Of a DNA stretch of 64,000 nucleotides, positions 26,933 through 34,981 are shown one piece after another. The notes under the pieces are model-generated. The model did not search any database, was not told where the DNA came from, and saw nothing but the letters and a program-made list of their open reading frames with translations. Position numbers and translations under genes: made by a program. The stretch is from Litchfieldia salsa (lineage in GTDB: Bacteria; Bacillota; Bacilli; Bacillales; Bacillaceae_L), in assembly GCF_900104555.1 (NCBI RefSeq), contig NZ_FNJU01000002.1, positions 186,001 to 250,000 of the forward strand, in the 5' to 3' direction. The stretch's first letter is position 1. The number at the start of each line of letters is the position of its first letter.

Positions 26933-27892
26933 GTGCAGCGGTTTCTAAAATGGTTTGCTGTTTTAACAACGATTGGAATGTTATTCGTTTTGCTTGGTGG
27001 TGCATTAGTTACCAAGACTGAATCAGGAGCTGGATGTGGTGACTCGTGGCCATTATGCCATGGACAACTTGTTCCTAGCAACATTACCCCCGAATTAATT
27101 ATTGAATTGAGTCACAGAGTCGTATCTGGTGCTGTGGGAATAATGGTTCTTACATTATCTGTGTGGGCTTATAGAGCGATCGGTCATATTAGAGAGGTAA
27201 AGTTTTTATCCATACTATCATTTACTTTTTTATTATTACAAGGCTTGATTGGGGCTGCCGCTGTAGTTTGGGGCCAATCTGATGCGATTCTAGCATTACA
27301 TTTTGGTATATCCCTTATATCCTTCGCCTCTGTCTTTCTATTAACACTCTTAATATTTGAAGTTGATCGTAAATTTAGTGTTGATTCCGTTCAATTAAAT
27401 AAAGTTATGTATTTTCATATCTATGGAATTACGATTTATAGTTACTTAGTTGTCTATACTGGTGCATTGGTTCGTCATAAGAGTGCTAGTCTAGCTTGTC
27501 CTGATTGGCCAGTTTGTAATTTTGACAACCCTGGGTTACCGACCACTACATATGAGTGGATTCAAATGGGGCATCGGTTAGCCGCGGGAATTATCTTTAT
27601 CTGGATAATCATTGCAGTTATACATGCGGTAAGACACTATAAAGGACAACCTGTTATTTTCTGGAGTTGGGTAATCTGTGGTACCTTAGTTACATTACAG
27701 GTGATTTCAGGAGCTACTATTGTTTACACAAATCTTAATCTATTCGTTTCACTTGCTCATGCATTGTTTATTTCTTGTCTGTTCGGTGTACTAAGCTACT
27801 TAATATTAATTGCATCACGATGTAGAAGTAAAAAAATCAACAGTGCGAGTGATATAAACAAACAAGACAATGATCCATCGATTACATCATAA
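26933..27892 (+). CDS. ctaA: Heme A synthase
   Basis: Oxidises the C8 methyl of heme O to a formyl group, giving heme A for the caa3 oxidase. 319 residues with eight membrane helices in two four-helix bundles. Each bundle has the conserved His pairs ([32 protein letters not shown]). The two external Cys pairs are seen in [12 protein letters not shown] and ACPDWPVCN. The frame is open from GTG 26924, but the Shine-Dalgarno GAAGGTGG fits GTG 26933. Divergent from ctaB and followed by a terminator. Confidence 0.93.
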   Translation: MQRFLKWFAVLTTIGMLFVLLGGALVTKTESGAGCGDSWPLCHGQLVPSNITPELIIELSHRVVSGAVGIMVLTLSVWAYRAIGHIREVKFLSILSFTFLLLQGLIGAAAVVWGQSDAILALHFGISLISFASVFLLTLLIFEVDRKFSVDSVQLNKVMYFHIYGITIYSYLVVYTGALVRHKSASLACPDWPVCNFDNPGLPTTTYEWIQMGHRLAAGIIFIWIIIAVIHAVRHYKGQPVIFWSWVICGTLVTLQVISGATIVYTNLNLFVSLAHALFISCLFGVLSYLILIASRCRSKKINSASDINKQDNDPSITS

Positions 27893-27897
27893 AAGGG

Positions 27898-27944
27898 AAG
27901 GGTAGTCCAATTAAGTCTAAGACTTTTTCGGACTACCCTTCTTT
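27898..27944 (+). terminator. terminator of ctaA
   Basis: Outer stem AAGGGTAGTCC (27898-27908) / GGACTACCCTT (27930-27940) with a second small stem AAGTC / GACTT in its loop, followed by CTTTT, starting six bases after the stop codon. Confidence 0.82.
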
Positions 27945-27966
27945 TAGTTTAACAATTTTATCAAAG

Positions 27967-28130
27967 TATGTTTTTATATAGATTGTTGCTAGCAAAGCCG
28001 CAGGCTGAATACACTCCGCGTCCGGCGGGTGACCAGTGAGCCTCCTCGTCGCTACTGCTCCTGTGGGGTCTCACTTTGGTCACTGGTCCCACTGGAGTCT
28101 ACGTGTATTCAGCCTGCTTGTATGACCAGT
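27967..28130 (+). repeat. Palindromic interspersed element, family I, copy B (truncated right end)
   Basis: Left part TATAGATTGTTGCT..GCCGCAGGCTGAATACAC and the complete palindromic core up to GTGTATTCAGCCTGC are present. The left terminal repeat is degenerate (TATGTTTTTA) and the last 50 or so bases, with the right terminal repeat, are missing. It lies between convergent ctaA and ftsW. Confidence 0.85.
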
Positions 28131-28139
28131 TTAATTTAG

Positions 28140-29348
28140 TTAGTGTGAGCTATATTTCGAAGCGAATCTCGGTTCGGTATACTGCACTTTTTCTTTTGTT
28201 TTCTGACTATAGTTATCATGATAATTAACAAACATTGATACATTTACAAGAATCCCCATAGAAAGTAGTAACAAAATCAAAGAAGAGCCTCCATAACTAA
28301 TAAAAGGTAGGGTAACACCTGTAATCGGTATAATACCAGTTAAACCTCCCAAATTAATGAAGGCCTGTATTGCAAGCATTGAGGATATACCAATCGCAAG
28401 GAGGCTTCCGAAAGGATCTTCGCATTTTCGAGCAATCATGAACCCTCTCAGTATAATGAATAAAAGAAGCAACAAAACAAATAAAACACCAACCACACCC
28501 AATTCCTCAGCTATGACAGCCATAATAAAATCGGTATGTGCTTCAGGTAAATACCCAAATTTTTGAACACTCTGCCCTAACCCTAAGCCGGTAAATCCTC
28601 CAGAACCTAAAGCAATATAAGAATTTACCAATTGATAACCAGCATCCTCTTCCGTTTCAAACGGGTCGATAAATCCATGAAACCTTGACATTCTTTCTTC
28701 TGTAAACACTTTGTCATATTGCATCATAATAATGGGTGAACTAATACCTATACCTATCATCGCTAGCAATGCCAACTTAGTCAATGTCTTACCACCCATT
28801 CCAGAGCAAAGAATAATTGTGACAGCAATCATCCCAATGATAAAAGCTGTTCCTATGTCTGGTTGGATAGCAACAAAGCCACATATTATCAAAGTAAATA
28901 GAATCGGTGGCATAACTGCCTTATCAAATTGATCAATATAGGACTGCTTCTTAGCGTATACCGCAGCTAAATAGATAATTACACTTAATTTTGAAAACTC
29001 AGAAGGCTGAATACCTCTTGTCCCTAACATTAGCCAGCTTTGAGCATTATTAGCGGTGTGCCCAAATGTATATACAATTACGAGCATTCCTATTGAAAAT
29101 AAAGCCATTGCAATTAACAATTTCGTATATGAATACGCCTTATAAGGAAAAGCCATGGTAGCTAGGAATCCAAGGAATCCAAGAATTAGGGAAAATTTCT
29201 GTCGATCAAAGAAAAAGGTTGGATTACTAAACTTTGTTGCAGCTAAAACCATACTAGAACTATATACCATCACTAGTCCGAAAAGACAGAGTAAACAAAC
29301 TGCTATGATTAAAGGGTAATCATAAGATTTAATTATTCGTTTTAACAT
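28140..29348 (-). CDS. ftsW: FtsW-type peptidoglycan glycosyltransferase / SEDS protein
   Basis: 402 residues, about ten membrane helices, SEDS family. Conserved family blocks: GLVMVYSSSMVLA near the start, GIQPSEFSKLSVIIYLA (about 135-151), QPDIGTAFIIG, HTDFIMAVIAEELG, and PFISYGGSSLILLLLSMGILVN at the end. By position (yla cluster) it is the FtsW of vegetative division; SpoVE and RodA are paralogues elsewhere. The frame opens at 29366, but AGAGGCGAT precedes ATG 29348, giving the family N-terminus MLKRIIKSYDYPLI. Confidence 0.87.
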   Translation of the reverse strand: MLKRIIKSYDYPLIIAVCLLCLFGLVMVYSSSMVLAATKFSNPTFFFDRQKFSLILGFLGFLATMAFPYKAYSYTKLLIAMALFSIGMLVIVYTFGHTANNAQSWLMLGTRGIQPSEFSKLSVIIYLAAVYAKKQSYIDQFDKAVMPPILFTLIICGFVAIQPDIGTAFIIGMIAVTIILCSGMGGKTLTKLALLAMIGIGISSPIIMMQYDKVFTEERMSRFHGFIDPFETEEDAGYQLVNSYIALGSGGFTGLGLGQSVQKFGYLPEAHTDFIMAVIAEELGVVGVLFVLLLLLFIILRGFMIARKCEDPFGSLLAIGISSMLAIQAFINLGGLTGIIPITGVTLPFISYGGSSLILLLLSMGILVNVSMFVNYHDNYSQKTKEKVQYTEPRFASKYSSH

Positions 29349-29458
29349 AAATATCGCCTCTAACATTATAAAGAATCAATATAACCATTTTACTATACTT
29401 CTTCGATTTAAGATGCATTTATCCTGCAATAACTTCAAACTTTCATATAAAAAAAACC

Positions 29459-29491
29459 ATAAAAAAACTCAAACTAGCTTTTAGTTTGAGT
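29459..29491 (-). terminator. terminator of ylaN
   Basis: Perfect 10-bp stem ACTCAAACTA (29467-29476) / TAGTTTGAGT (29482-29491), nine bases after the ylaN stop, with a run of A giving U on the minus strand. Confidence 0.85.
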
Positions 29492-29499
29492 AGTTTGTT

Positions 29500-29781
29500 T
29501 TATTTCCGGGTAGAAGCATCATGCAAAGAAGATAATTCATGTTCTAATGTATCTAAAAGATCTTTTCCTTCTGAAACTTCAATTAAACCTAACCTTACAG
29601 CAAAATCTATTTCCCTTGATAACCCAAACATTTGAGTATCTAAAACTTCTTCGTATAAAGGACATTGAGGCATTGTGAGGTTATCCATTTGAACCTTTAT
29701 CAATTTTAATATTTTATCAGCATCAGCTTTTAATATAGCATATGCTTTTTCACGATGATCAATTGCAATCTCAGACGCCAA
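29500..29781 (-). CDS. ylaN: YlaN-family protein
   Basis: A 93-residue helical protein of the YlaN family, conserved across Bacillaceae and staphylococci. It has the characteristic [21 protein letters not shown] and [15 protein letters not shown] segments. YlaN has been connected with iron homeostasis and antagonism of Fur in B. subtilis and S. aureus. It is monocistronic. The start is TTG or ATG-like at 29781 with GGAGGGGTTTTAACTT upstream, giving [12 protein letters not shown]. Confidence 0.85.
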   Translation of the reverse strand: MASEIAIDHREKAYAILKADADKILKLIKVQMDNLTMPQCPLYEEVLDTQMFGLSREIDFAVRLGLIEVSEGKDLLDTLEHELSSLHDASTRK

Positions 29782-30039
29782 GTTAAAACCCCTCCGTTCA
29801 CGAGCGATTACCTTTTCTTATCTATAAATATTAACTCTAATATAGTAAAAAAGCAAGGAAAATCAAACAATATAATATGGTAGTGAAGTACTAATATATC
29901 ATAAGATTTTTTAAAAGATAAATAAACAATTATCTGGAAAAACCAATTAACTTAAACACTTTCATAATAAAAAGGATTTATAACATGTGACAAACTAATT
30001 TTAATTCCTTATACTTTAGGAAGGAAGGTGGTATTTAAG

Positions 30040-30537
30040 GTGGAGACTATAATTTTATTGACAGGAAATGTCAAATATAATATTACATTAGACCCTGGTG
30101 TCTGGATTTTCGATGATAGGAAAGTGGATCTTACTACATATTTTGATTCTGAAAAAAAAAGTGAAAATCTTATAGAAAAATATACAAAAGAGGTTTCTGC
30201 ACATTGGGACCGGGAAATTAAAGAAGGAGCTATTATACCTCCAACTACCCAATCAGAGAAAAAATTTAAAAAAACTGAGATCTTAAATGGAACATTCGGG
30301 ATTCATTTCCATGACTTTCTAAAGCACTCTTCACCAACTCAGGATGCAAAGAATTTGAAAATAGTCACAACAACTGAAACCGTAGTAATTTCATTACAAG
30401 AAGCATTTGATGCAATTCTTGGATTTTCACTGAATGGAAAACCCTTAAAAGAAGATGGGCCAGTTCATTTTTACTTTGGTGACGGTTCTAATAGACATAA
30501 CCCTATTAAAGGTATAACTAAATTTATTATTGAGTAG
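30040..30537 (+). CDS. ylaL: YlaL-like conserved protein
   Basis: A 165-residue cytosolic protein that I match from memory to B. subtilis YlaL: LTGNVKYNITLDPGVWIFDDRKVDL near the N-terminus and EDGPVHFYFGDGSNRHNP near the C-terminus. No enzymatic motif is certain; some annotations call it peptidyl-prolyl isomerase, which I cannot confirm. The long frame starts at GTG 30028, but AGGAAGGTGG followed by eight bases points to GTG 30040. It is divergent from ylaN and convergent with the PhoH-family gene, the expected neighbour. Confidence 0.65.
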   Translation: METIILLTGNVKYNITLDPGVWIFDDRKVDLTTYFDSEKKSENLIEKYTKEVSAHWDREIKEGAIIPPTTQSEKKFKKTEILNGTFGIHFHDFLKHSSPTQDAKNLKIVTTTETVVISLQEAFDAILGFSLNGKPLKEDGPVHFYFGDGSNRHNPIKGITKFIIE

Positions 30538-30631
30538 CATTAAGTAAGAGGGGCTACCATCATTTAACAAAGGGTAAGTCCCCTCTACATTGTTATAAAC
30601 TAAATAATCTTAAAGCCTAAGAAATTAACCA

Positions 30632-31960
30632 TTATAATAAGTCAGCCGCAAGTTGTGCTAGTCCCGAACGCTCTCCTTTAACTAAACGAATATGACCTGC
30701 TATTTTTTGCTCTTTAAATTTTTCAACAACGTAAGTGAGCCCATTGTTATATTCATCTAGGTAAGGATGATCAATTTGTTCAGGATCCCCCATCAATACA
30801 ATTTTGCTTTTCTCTCCTACTCTAGTCAAAATTGTTTTTACCTCGTGTTTCGTTAAGTTTTGTGCCTCGTCAATAATAATGAATTGTTCTGGGATACTTC
30901 TTCCTCGTATATAAGTTAGTGCCTCAACCTCAATGGAACCCATTCCAGCAAGTATTGCATCAAGTTCTCCCGGTTTTTTCGTATTAAATAGATACTCCAA
31001 GTTATCATAAATTGGTTGCATCCATGGTCTTAGTTTTTCTTCCTTTTCACCAGGCAAGAAACCGAGATCTTTTCCAACTGGAACAATTGGTCTGGCTACT
31101 AATAGCTTTTTATATTCACCCAAATCTTCTGTCTGCATTAAACCTGCAGCAAGTGCCAAAAGTGTTTTTCCTGTTCCCGCCTTACCTATCAAAGTAACTA
31201 ACGGAATATCTTTTCTTAGCAATAGTTCGAACGCCATTGTCTGTTGCGCATTTCTTGATCTGATTCCCCATATATGCTCATGATTAAAGATTAGTTTTTT
31301 GACCTTCTTACCTGTTGAATCAACAACACCTATTGCAGATGCTGAACCACCTAAGGAATCCTTCATTACGATGAACTGATTTGGATAAAATGGGTGATTA
31401 GTTAATTCTGTTACATTCAATTCACCCTTTTCGTAAAACCTATCCAAGAGGTCATTATTGATATAAAGATCAATTAAACCGGTATAAATGTGATCAACTT
31501 CAACAACACGATCACTTAGAAAATCCTCAGCTTGTAATCCAAGAGCGTCTGCTTTCACCCTAACTAACGCATCTTTACTAACAAGAATAACTGGTCTTCC
31601 ATTTTCTTTTTCTTCTTCTTCAAGTGACAAATTTTTAGCAACCGCCAATATGCGATTATCATTTGTCTTTTCTACGAAGATATCCTGTAATTGATGAAAT
31701 GATCGGTGGTTCAATTCAATTCGAAGAACACCACCATTTTCCAATGGTATCTTTTCATGCAATTTACCAGTTTCTCTCATATTATCGATTAATTTAGAAA
31801 CTTGTCTTGCATTTCGCCCTATTTCATCCATATACCGTTTTTTTGAATCCACCTCTTCTAACACAACCGCTGGAATGACTACTTCATTATCTTCAAATGA
31901 AAAAATGGACCTCGGATCCTGCAATAACACATTCGTATCCAATACATAAATTTTACTCAA
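30632..31960 (-). CDS. ylaK: PIN-PhoH fusion ATPase YlaK
   Basis: 442 residues in two parts. Residues 1-135 form a PIN-type nuclease domain (KIYVLDTNVLLQDPRS with the first acidic residue, EEVD, and NDNRILAVA). The rest is a PhoH P-loop ATPase with Walker A GKAGTGKTLLA and Walker B IIDEAQN. PhoH2-type PIN-PhoH proteins act as ATP-dependent RNA helicase/ribonucleases in some bacteria. The frame is open to 32017, but AGGGGGCGAAAG sets the start at TTG 31960, giving the family N-terminus. Confidence 0.82.
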   Translation of the reverse strand: MSKIYVLDTNVLLQDPRSIFSFEDNEVVIPAVVLEEVDSKKRYMDEIGRNARQVSKLIDNMRETGKLHEKIPLENGGVLRIELNHRSFHQLQDIFVEKTNDNRILAVAKNLSLEEEEKENGRPVILVSKDALVRVKADALGLQAEDFLSDRVVEVDHIYTGLIDLYINNDLLDRFYEKGELNVTELTNHPFYPNQFIVMKDSLGGSASAIGVVDSTGKKVKKLIFNHEHIWGIRSRNAQQTMAFELLLRKDIPLVTLIGKAGTGKTLLALAAGLMQTEDLGEYKKLLVARPIVPVGKDLGFLPGEKEEKLRPWMQPIYDNLEYLFNTKKPGELDAILAGMGSIEVEALTYIRGRSIPEQFIIIDEAQNLTKHEVKTILTRVGEKSKIVLMGDPEQIDHPYLDEYNNGLTYVVEKFKEQKIAGHIRLVKGERSGLAQLAADLL

Positions 31961-32227
31961 ACTTTCGCCCCCTACTCCGACTTTTTTTTCTGTAATTAAG
32001 GGTGAAAAGAAGTCCACCTAGTTTCTATGTTGTATGATTTTCTCTTGGGTTCTTCATTATTTTCAACGAAGTTTAAGATGAATGGACTGACTATTGATAA
32101 AAATATATGTAAACATGCATAAAGATAGAAGAAATATTAAACAATAAAAAAGAAAAATATATAGTTTTCAAAAAAAAAAGAGATTTAGGAACTTATAAAA
32201 ATCCAAAAAGATTTGAGGAGGGACTTC

Positions 32228-32830
32228 GTGAAGAAAATACCAATCCTTTTTATAGTGACAATAATACTATTGAGTACTGGATGTGCAAATAATAAAGATC
32301 AAGCTACCCAAGATCAAGATGATCGTATCCATGTAAAAAATACAACAGATCAGCATGTTGACAAAAAAACTGGAAAAGAGATTGCAGCACATCTTGTAGA
32401 CCTTGCTTCAAGCATACCTGATGTAAATGATGCAACCGCTGTTGTGCTTGGACATTATGCAGTAGTTGGTATTGATGTTAATTCAAAAATGGACAGATCA
32501 AGAGTAGAATCGATTAAATATTCAGTCGCTGAGAGTTTAAAGGATGACCCACATGGTGCAAATGCAGTCGTTATAGCGGATGCAGATACTGTAGAGCGCT
32601 TAAGACAAATGGGTAATGAGATTCAAGAAGGCAGACCTATTGGTGGTATTTTAGATGAACTTGCACAAATTGTGGGAAGATTAATGCCAGATATCCCAAG
32701 TGATATCATTAATAACGAAAACGTAGATCCAACAGATACAAATAACAATCAACTCGAAGGGTCTCAACAAAAAGAACTAGAGAAAGAACAACAGGATCAG
32801 TCAAAGAACCATATGAAAGACCAAAACTAA
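32228..32830 (+). CDS. ylaJ: YhcN/YlaJ-family sporulation lipoprotein
   Basis: 200 residues. Signal peptide with lipobox STGC (Cys19 from the chosen start), a low-complexity acidic linker, then the YhcN/YlaJ domain (DKKTGKEIAAHLVDLASSI, DATAVVLGHYAVVGIDV, DDPHGANAVVIADADTVERL). The tail is Gln/Asn/Lys-rich. The family is found in spores and on the forespore surface. The longest frame starts at 32213 inside the Shine-Dalgarno; GGAGGG with five bases to GTG 32228 fixes the start. Followed by repeat copy C. Confidence 0.84.
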   Translation: MKKIPILFIVTIILLSTGCANNKDQATQDQDDRIHVKNTTDQHVDKKTGKEIAAHLVDLASSIPDVNDATAVVLGHYAVVGIDVNSKMDRSRVESIKYSVAESLKDDPHGANAVVIADADTVERLRQMGNEIQEGRPIGGILDELAQIVGRLMPDIPSDIINNENVDPTDTNNNQLEGSQQKELEKEQQDQSKNHMKDQN

Positions 32831-32851
32831 ATTAAACTCTAAATAAGTATT

Positions 32852-33048
32852 AGGCTGTTTCGTATAAATTGTTACTTTGAAAGCCGCAGTCTGAATACAC
32901 TCCGCGTCCGGCGGGTGACCAGTGAGCCTCCTTCGTCGCCAAAGCTCCTGTGGGGTCTCACTTTGGCCACAGGTCCCGCAGGAGTCTACGTGTATTCAGC
33001 CTGCTTATAACTAACATTTCAATTTTGTAAACTTTGAGAAAACAGCCT
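32852..33048 (+). repeat. Palindromic interspersed element, family I, copy C (full length)
   Basis: 197 bp from AGGCTGTTT (32852) to GAAAACAGCCT (33038-33048), with the same nested core as copy A and one extra T in CTCCTTCGTCGC. The right end touches the stop codon of the gene at 33049, so the element sits right at that gene's 3' end, between convergent genes. Confidence 0.9.
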
Positions 33049-33513
33049 TTACTTATAATAGCCTCCCTTTAATGCCTCCATCACCTGCTTATCAAGTTTT
33101 GCAGCAGCCAGAGCGTCATATGTCTTTTCATAAACTGGTTCTAAGGAAATCTTTGAACCATAGAACATTATATCTCTCACTTCTTGTATCGATAATCTAG
33201 CAGCCGATAATTTTAATGGAACTCCTTCAAGTATTTCTTTTACAATTTCCGTTTTGCCACTTATTGAATAAATAGAATCGTTAGCAATTAATGTGATGAC
33301 AACATGCTCATTTTGCAGAATATTTTTTACAATCTTTGAACGACTATCAATTGCAAATAATATTTGCTTTTCATCTGAAGCGAACACCCAAGAGATAGCG
33401 TTTACATTAGGGCCTCCTGTAACATGATCTATCGTTGATATAGTTACTAATCGCTCTCTTTGTAAATAATTCTTTAAAGAATCTACTAATCGATCCTCTA
33501 CTTGATTCGCCAT
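33049..33513 (-). CDS. Pyridoxamine 5'-phosphate oxidase-like (FMN split-barrel) protein
   Basis: 154 residues with the flavin split-barrel fold: LVTISTIDHVTGGPNVNAISWVFASDEKQILFAID forms the first strands, SRSKIVKNILQNEHVVITLI the FMN-contacting helix and strand. General oxidoreductase or flavin-binding role only; the substrate is unknown. A GGGAGGTTTTTTTT Shine-Dalgarno precedes ATG 33513. The stop codon directly abuts repeat copy C, so the last residues may have been altered by that insertion, but the length is normal. Confidence 0.75.
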   Translation of the reverse strand: MANQVEDRLVDSLKNYLQRERLVTISTIDHVTGGPNVNAISWVFASDEKQILFAIDSRSKIVKNILQNEHVVITLIANDSIYSISGKTEIVKEILEGVPLKLSAARLSIQEVRDIMFYGSKISLEPVYEKTYDALAAAKLDKQVMEALKGGYYK

Positions 33514-33679
33514 AAAAAAAACCTCCCGTTTTTATAATCATCATACCCTTTCTTTATTTCATATGAAAGAGATTTAAGTAAAATCCTGTTTAGTTAACCA
33601 ATCTATCATGTTATACTTAATTAAAAGATTTACCATGAAATGTAATAATCGAAATTGAATTTTTTAAGAGGGGTTTAAA

Positions 33680-33880
33680 ATGAGAGTAAAATGTGTGATT
33701 TGCGATAAAATCGAAAATATAAAAGATGAATCTAGTATAGCCAAACGATTGAGAAATAGACCTATTCATACATATATGTGTGATGAATGTAATGCCCGAA
33801 TTGAAGAACGAACAAAACAAAGAATTGATACAGGGAAATTTAAATTATATAGAAAGAAACAAACTGAAGAAGATTGGTAA
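33680..33880 (+). CDS. ylaI: YlaI (DUF2197) zinc-ribbon protein
   Basis: 66 residues with two CxxC knuckles, CVIC at 5-8 and CDEC at 34-37, spaced as in a zinc ribbon or rubredoxin-like fold. The rest is highly basic. It matches B. subtilis YlaI in size and place. The function is unknown; a nucleic-acid-binding role is only a guess. ATG at 33680 follows AAGAGGGG. It ends in a terminator shared with the gene opposite. Confidence 0.8.
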   Translation: MRVKCVICDKIENIKDESSIAKRLRNRPIHTYMCDECNARIEERTKQRIDTGKFKLYRKKQTEEDW

Positions 33881-33881
33881 A

Positions 33882-33918
33882 TAAACCAAGCAAAAATTGA
33901 CTTGGTTTATTTTTTTTG
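33882..33918. terminator. terminator ylaI / hypothetical gene
   Basis: AAACCAAG / CTTGGTTT stem around CAAAAATTGA followed by a T8 run on the plus strand. It overlaps the end of the convergent gene at 33907. Confidence 0.85.
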
Positions 33919-34197
33919 GTAATTTTTATATTTTTCAGGTTCTTGTTCAATTTGATTGTACATTATATCAATTAACTCAATTGGAAATCTTGTTTTTTTC
34001 GGCTCATCTTGAAGCAAATAAGAAAGATGGTAAAACGTATCGTCTTTGATAATCTTAATATCGGTTACACCATGTTCCTTAATTAATATTTGATCAAACA
34101 GCTCATAGGTTTCTATTGCTGCATGGTCATCTGGTCTTGCATCTGCAACAATCTTAATCGTAAGCCAATTATATAGAGCATCCTGAATCGAATTCAC
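33907..34197 (-). CDS. Hypothetical protein, small, cytosolic
   Basis: 96 residues, helical and acidic, no signal or membrane segment. NSIQDALYNWLTIKIVADARPDDHAAIETYELFDQIL is the most distinctive part. I do not recognise a family. It starts 15 bases after ylaH and is probably its operon partner. TTG 34203 and GTG 34197 are both possible; GAGGAGTGA is well spaced only for GTG 34197. It has no visible sign of recent transfer. Confidence 0.65.
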   Translation of the reverse strand: MNSIQDALYNWLTIKIVADARPDDHAAIETYELFDQILIKEHGVTDIKIIKDDTFYHLSYLLQDEPKKTRFPIELIDIMYNQIEQEPEKYKNYQKK

Positions 34198-34211
34198 CCT
34201 CAATCACTCCT

Positions 34212-34529
34212 CTACTCTATAGGTGGAACATTTTGTTTCTTAGATTGGTAAAGACGCACTTTGTATATGATTAATATAAGAGCAGCTACTACAAGCCCTT
34301 CCGTTACAGGTAAGAATATCCCTAAAAACGTTAGGATCGTGCATCCTAATCCTAAAAACAGATAAATCAAGACTGACTTTAAAATGGGCAACTTTTGAGC
34401 AAATCCTAGCTTGTAAACTAAAATAGATAATCCGAAAATAGTCAGGTAGAGGAACCACATATTTAAATCGGGATTTTCATCCACTTTATACAAACTAGCA
34501 AAAAAGGATAAGCGATCACTTATATCCAC
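34212..34529 (-). CDS. ylaH: YlaH-like membrane protein
   Basis: 105 residues, the length of B. subtilis YlaH, with three membrane helices (about 24-43, 50-68, 70-90). The conserved start [20 protein letters not shown] precedes the first helix. The frame is open to 34598, but AAAGGAGG with eight bases to GTG 34529 decides the start. It lies downstream of typA as in B. subtilis, separated here by a cluster of repeats. The function is unknown. Confidence 0.8.
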   Translation of the reverse strand: MDISDRLSFFASLYKVDENPDLNMWFLYLTIFGLSILVYKLGFAQKLPILKSVLIYLFLGLGCTILTFLGIFLPVTEGLVVAALILIIYKVRLYQSKKQNVPPIE

Positions 34530-34600
34530 GTAAATTCCTCCTTTAATTCTCATATAAACGTACCAAAAAGATAAATGGATAACAAGTCTTTTACTCAAAA

Positions 34601-34719
34601 AGAAAAGCGCAAGCGCCTTGTTCAGCCTCAGACAGGCATAAGGCGAAACACGCAGGAAATCTTGATTTCTGGAGTGATTTGACTTATGACCCCGAAGGGC
34701 TAGGCGCTGGAGCTAGACA
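34601..34719 (+). repeat. Interspersed element, family II (AAGCGCAAGCGCC...GGCGCTGGAGCTAGAC)
   Basis: About 119 bp. The ends pair as GCGCC / GGCGC and the interior as GGCATAAG / CTTATGACC. I recall near-identical 110-130 bp sequences scattered in many Bacillaceae genomes; they encode no protein. It lies between ylaH and typA, next to a second, different palindromic element. Confidence 0.75.
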
Positions 34720-34760
34720 CTAAAACTTAGTTCAAATTTTATGCTTTCCTATAATTACAA

Positions 34761-34788
34761 AAAGGAGAGAAATAAATCTCTCCCTTCA
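34761..34788 (-). terminator. typA: Probable original typA terminator, left copy of a 28-bp duplication
   Basis: Stem GGAGAGA / TCTCTCC with loop AATAAA. On the minus strand the stem is followed by TTTTTG, a usable U run. The same 28 bases occur again at 34942-34969, next to typA, where the stem is followed by TTTCAG and the U run is poor. The two copies flank the palindromic element at 34786-34910. Confidence 0.75.
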
Positions 34789-34910
34789 GGCTGTTGAGAA
34801 ACGCTCGCATTCTTCGTTGCAAACCCTCGCTCGGTGCTCATTACCCTCATGGTAACTCCGCTCCTCCCGAGGGTTTACGCCTCGACTTCAAGCGTTTTCA
34901 ATCAGCCTGA
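34786..34910 (+). repeat. Nested palindromic element, family III, flanked by a 28-bp direct repeat
   Basis: The ends are TCAGGCTGTTGAGAAACGCT (34786-34805) and AGCGTTTTCAATCAGCCTGA (34891-34910), imperfect inverted repeats. Inside are AAACCCTCG / CGAGGGTTT and TTACC / GGTAA, so the whole 125 bp can fold into one cruciform. It has no ORF. Its ends share GGCTGTT with family I. Confidence 0.82.
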
Positions 34911-34941
34911 TTTTCCTAAGTAATACTTTGTCTAAACACTG

Positions 34942-34969
34942 AAAGGAGAGAAATAAATCTCTCCCTTCA
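34942..34969 (-). terminator. typA: typA-proximal copy of the duplicated terminator hairpin
   Basis: Identical over 28 bases to 34761-34788 (stem GGAGAGA / TCTCTCC). It is the first hairpin after the typA stop but lacks a good U run. Confidence 0.65.
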
Positions 34970-34981
34970 TAAATGGTATTA

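Noticed and set aside
34601-34910. Remnant insertion sequence between ylaH and typA
   Set aside because: No frame longer than about 70 codons and nothing resembling a transposase; the segment is fully explained by two short palindromic elements and the terminator duplication.
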